Source: Brevibacillus fortis
GTDB taxonomy: Bacteria > Bacillota > Bacilli > Brevibacillales > Brevibacillaceae
Direction: 5' to 3'
Assembly: GCF_003013395.1 (NCBI RefSeq)
Contig: NZ_PXZM01000012.1
Location: forward strand, 62,001 to 126,000
DNA length: 64,000 nucleotides
Shown: positions 62,401-64,000 of the stretch, piece by piece
How positions within the stretch are numbered: the first letter of the stretch is position 1
Layout: each line of letters starts with the position of its first letter
Notes under the pieces: generated by a model
What the model was told of the DNA's origin: nothing
Database searches by the model: none
The model's input: only the letters and a program-made list of their open reading frames with translations
Translations under genes and position numbers: made by a program

Positions 62401-63310
62401 TGAAAATCCGGGCCAGCTCCATGTATTGCGCTTCGGTTCCGTTCTCGGTATTGTCCCCGATGGTCATGATTCCGTCACTGTCCGGATTCAACGCAATCAT
62501 ATCTTTGAAGGCATCTTCGAGGTTTTTATTATGAACGTGATCCTTGCTGGTTTGTACATGCATGTCGGTGATGACCTCGAAGCTGACCAATGACTTCTCT
62601 TTCACCATCCCTGGGATCGTAAATTCAGCGCTGGCAGTCGTTTCGCCCGCTGTTGAGTCAGAGTAAGCGAGGAGCTTCGTCGCGCCCTTTGGAATGACCG
62701 TGTTAGCTGGGATTGTATAGGTAGCATACGTTTCCCCTGGCGTAGTTGAAGGCTCCACTTGTGCGATGATTGGCTCTCCTGCCAGCTTTCCGACATCATT
62801 TCCCCAGTACAAATTGTAATGAGTCACATTCGCGGGATCAGCAGGGATTTTGATTTTCACATCGCCTGCGATCTGGTCGGCATCCTCATCCGTATCAACA
62901 AAAGTAATACCCGTAGGAGGATTCAAGGTAATGATTGAAAACGGAGCCCGCTGAAAAATATTGTAGCCGTCATTTTGCATATACAGCGCCTCGTATTCAC
63001 CTGCTGGCAAAGACTTCGTAAAGCTCATCGCACCATTTGGCTGACCGGCTGCACTCGTGTATTGCCAGGTAAGGGACGGGTTGCTGCCCTGTGGAATCGC
63101 ACCTGCTTTATACAGTCCGATCCAATCCTTGAGCGAAGCGCCCGTATAAGACAGCGTAATCGGCTGACCGTGCAAAAAAGCTTGCTTGTCCATCGTCACG
63201 CTTTGCGCTCCTGCTGCCTGAACACCTTGAACCATAAAAGGTTGGGTCATTCCCATGAAGGCAACCGTAACACCCAGTACCATTGACATCGTTTTGTTTA
63301 TCACTTTCAT
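59426..63310 (-). CDS. Large secreted metallophosphoesterase with duplicated modules
   Basis: About 1294 residues. Signal peptide (about 1-33); beta module A1 (DWIGLYKAG, about 37-130); module B1 (LYWGNDVGKLAGE, about 135-235); calcineurin-like phosphoesterase at about 245-540 with DMH, GDN, GNHD, HHQP and GHTHW, a complete metal set; second copies A2 (DWIGIFPTG) and B2 (LYWGNDEGKLSGQ); a helical region about 765-980; and two bacterial Ig-like (BIG2) domains near the C-terminus. Probably an extracellular phosphodiesterase or nucleotidase bound to the wall. ATG at 63308-63310 after GAGGTG. Confidence 0.9.
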   Translation of the reverse strand: MKVINKTMSMVLGVTVAFMGMTQPFMVQGVQAAGAQSVTMDKQAFLHGQPITLSYTGASLKDWIGLYKAGAIPQGSNPSLTWQYTSAAGQPNGAMSFTKSLPAGEYEALYMQNDGYNIFQRAPFSIITLNPPTGITFVDTDEDADQIAGDVKIKIPADPANVTHYNLYWGNDVGKLAGEPIIAQVEPSTTPGETYATYTIPANTVIPKGATKLLAYSDSTAGETTASAEFTIPGMVKEKSLVSFEVITDMHVQTSKDHVHNKNLEDAFKDMIALNPDSDGIMTIGDNTENGTEAQYMELARIFNMYKDQLPETYFVQGNHDVRWGDWTQFSELFHKYTNMKSSYYNVWINGYQFIFLGTEKGLKDFSYLSETQLKWLDEKLAESGGKPTFIFHHQPLKNTVAGANDGYLKSNYWYGVRQDTELKTILAKHPGALLFSGHTHWELGAKDTMYNAKYATMFNAGATSYLWTDANTGKDGSQGFFVEVYEDKVLVKGRDFKNDTWIANAQYEIDLSEKIPVVDPSTDPDLTLSNPTVHMVKEKYLSSEAIEVAYTSSVREDWIGIFPTGTKLGKNVKAIAQQKTSGVKQPNGTVSFKDLKLAPGKYDAIYVGEAEYRSDNDNIELGRVTFTIVDETQAQAPQAVSFTDADTNKGVIGGDVTVTPAANETNIDEYVLYWGNDEGKLSGQSAIASVAKTGDKVAYVIPNGTAIPNGATKLLAFSKQKDTESEDFAQTALKDAFTEVPPVDPPVLTPDEELRQANRAAAEAIKNATDEDVVEEQAKNAIKQLSKLIKDEKLSDSTHLALVSDATNTVLAAMVSKWKEDIVDEDQVLEQTYSLLKDAFLPVVDEIEKNDQEQWEQAVKVMAHVAETTIAQLNKDDLSEKWVKKLKEPITELLTQVSTIEADDSENTEKVVAQIERLAQAVEAIETALDKQASLFDLEKTIEIRMDRDSHEVRAAKKSKEEEKSSMTLNSDIVHALAQKQINVALVNKEDAGVWLSSKLLEEHEAGDINVELSKPDDIKKPSKTGNASDMYEVRLEADNKEMKRFDSETVRMILPYEHKEKYLTAQYYDEAKKVWNVLKTSKGKTVDVLKTGDRASFEIEKPGIYLVANTGLQRVNVTPSRATLLPGESLQLQVTGWFSNRTEQDLTDEESGTVYESDNSNVTVDENGLIEISEDARPGKKVTVKVSNGEKSTKVTFTIAEVKSINLSAKKSTVKPGSTVQMSVSATMTDRSRRDMTTESTGTTYSVVEAEFAEISEDGLVTVHDDTPDKTTVTIVAENNGHTSEYTLKVRK

Positions 63311-63362
63311 AATAAACGCGCACCTCATTTCGATCAGATTGATAGAGTCCGACTGATGATTT

Positions 63363-63704
63363 TTACACGACCTTGCTGCTGACTTTCAGACCAATGACAC
63401 CAATCACAATGAGTGACATCCAGAGCATTTGCTGAAGATTGATCATTTCTTTGAATAAGAAAATACCGACGAATGTAATCAGAACAATCCCGACACCAGA
63501 CCAGATCGCATAGGCGACACCGACCTGTATATAGCTGAGTGCAAAATTAAGCAGAGTAAAGCTGGCACCGTACAACAGAAACATCAGAATGGATGGCCAC
63601 AGCTTGGTAAAGCCCGCAGATAGTTTCATGGAAGTCGTACCTGCCAGCTCCAAAAGAATGGCGAATGTGAGGAGAATCCATCCCCACCCGATCCCCTCAT
63701 GCAT
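63363..63704 (-). CDS. SMR-family (EmrE/SugE-like) transporter
   Basis: 113 residues, four helices. The essential Glu is in LLTFAILLELAGTTSMKLS, and YAIWSGVGIVLITFVGIFLFKE is the SMR signature. Exports cationic compounds, or guanidinium in some members. Start overlaps the HAD gene stop by eight bases. Follows in the same direction as the metallophosphoesterase, with 52 bases between. Confidence 0.92.
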   Translation of the reverse strand: MHEGIGWGWILLTFAILLELAGTTSMKLSAGFTKLWPSILMFLLYGASFTLLNFALSYIQVGVAYAIWSGVGIVLITFVGIFLFKEMINLQQMLWMSLIVIGVIGLKVSSKVV

Positions 63705-64000
63705 GCCGTGATGCCTCCACCTTCAGCTGCGCGTAGGAGGAAATCACCGCCTCTGCGTCCTCCAATATGTGTAACCGGTCAGTCGAATCTTCCTTGCTCA
63801 CAATCCCAATGGTCACAGTGACCCCTGCGCTTTTCCCCATGCGTATATCGCCGCTCGTATCGCCGATGACAGCAACTTCCCTCGGCTTTAAGCCCAATTG
63901 GGTACAAGCTTTTACCACCATGTCGGGATAAGGCTTGCCACGCTCTACCTGATCATTCCCGATGATGACTGGAAAATAAGAGCGAATGCCCATCCATTCC
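63697..64000 (-). CDS. HAD-family hydrolase (5' part beyond window)
   Basis: Partial: the frame is open through the right edge, so only the last about 100 residues are seen. Motif III GKPYPD and motif IV VAVIGDTSGDIRMGKSAGV are those of phosphoglycolate-phosphatase-like HAD enzymes. The catalytic DxD motif must lie outside. Coupled by overlap to the SMR gene. Confidence 0.85.
   Translation of the reverse strand, partial: EWMGIRSYFPVIIGNDQVERGKPYPDMVVKACTQLGLKPREVAVIGDTSGDIRMGKSAGVTVTIGIVSKEDSTDRLHILEDAEAVISSYAQLKVEASRHA

Overview
The window looks like a piece of chromosome from a spore-forming, aerobic, GC-moderate Firmicute close to Brevibacillus. This is an inference from gene content: bacterial nitric oxide synthase, GlpP antiterminator, UppP, a Spo0E-type phosphatase, an RRNPP-type peptide regulator, many sigma-54 activators, and strong AAGGAGG ribosome sites with frequent GTG/TTG starts. 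No rRNA, tRNA, CRISPR array or transposase was found.

Layout. 1-2.8 kb: an ECF sigma factor with a membrane-anchored partner that runs off the left edge, nitric oxide synthase, and a TM2-domain protein. 3.1-11.8 kb (minus): one long operon for glycerophosphodiester and glycerol-3-phosphate scavenging (HAD phosphatase, exported lamin-tail/GDPD esterase, UgpCBAE-type ABC importer, TIM-barrel isomerase, GlpP). It is headed by a candidate Pho box and a leader terminator, so it may respond to both phosphate starvation and glycerol-3-phosphate. 11.9-16 kb (plus): Fur-box controlled efeO-efeB-efeU iron uptake. 16.2-19.7 kb: a four-gene polyprenyl-phosphate-pentose cassette (UbiA-type transferase, small EamA-like flippase, DUF212 phosphatase, GT-C transferase). 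19.8-23 kb: a second ECF sigma/anti-sigma pair, an OsmC-like protein, UppP, and a nested inverted repeat of about 200 nt. 23.2-30.8 kb (minus): an exopolysaccharide operon (deacetylase, UDP-HexNAc dehydrogenase, PilZ-GT2 synthase, deacetylase-like protein, GH18-like protein).

31-35.5 kb: GABA catabolism (gabT-gabD) with its sigma-54 activator, a -24/-12 promoter and three upstream palindromes. 35.6-40.2 kb: an orphan leucine-rich-repeat protein, a methyltransferase, a BlaI-like repressor with two operators, an M56 protease fused to an M23 domain, and a small membrane gene interrupted by an in-frame TGA. 40.2-46.9 kb: an arylamine N-acetyltransferase, then a second sigma-54 module driving an SDR and two glycine-decarboxylase-like PLP proteins without the other glycine-cleavage genes. 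47.6-49.7 kb: a MarR regulator and MFS efflux pump sharing one operator type.

49.7-53.9 kb is a small accessory island bounded by 38-nt direct repeats. It holds gene debris (HxlR and immunity-like fragments), a secreted protein plus lipoprotein pair, a Spo0E-like phosphatase, and an HTH-TPR regulator overlapping a 40-residue exported propeptide, which looks like a private quorum-sensing cassette. 54-64 kb (minus): a YhgE/Pip protein with two striking tandem-repeat arrays, a third ECF sigma/anti-sigma pair, a large secreted metallophosphoesterase with duplicated modules, an SMR transporter and a HAD hydrolase cut by the right edge.
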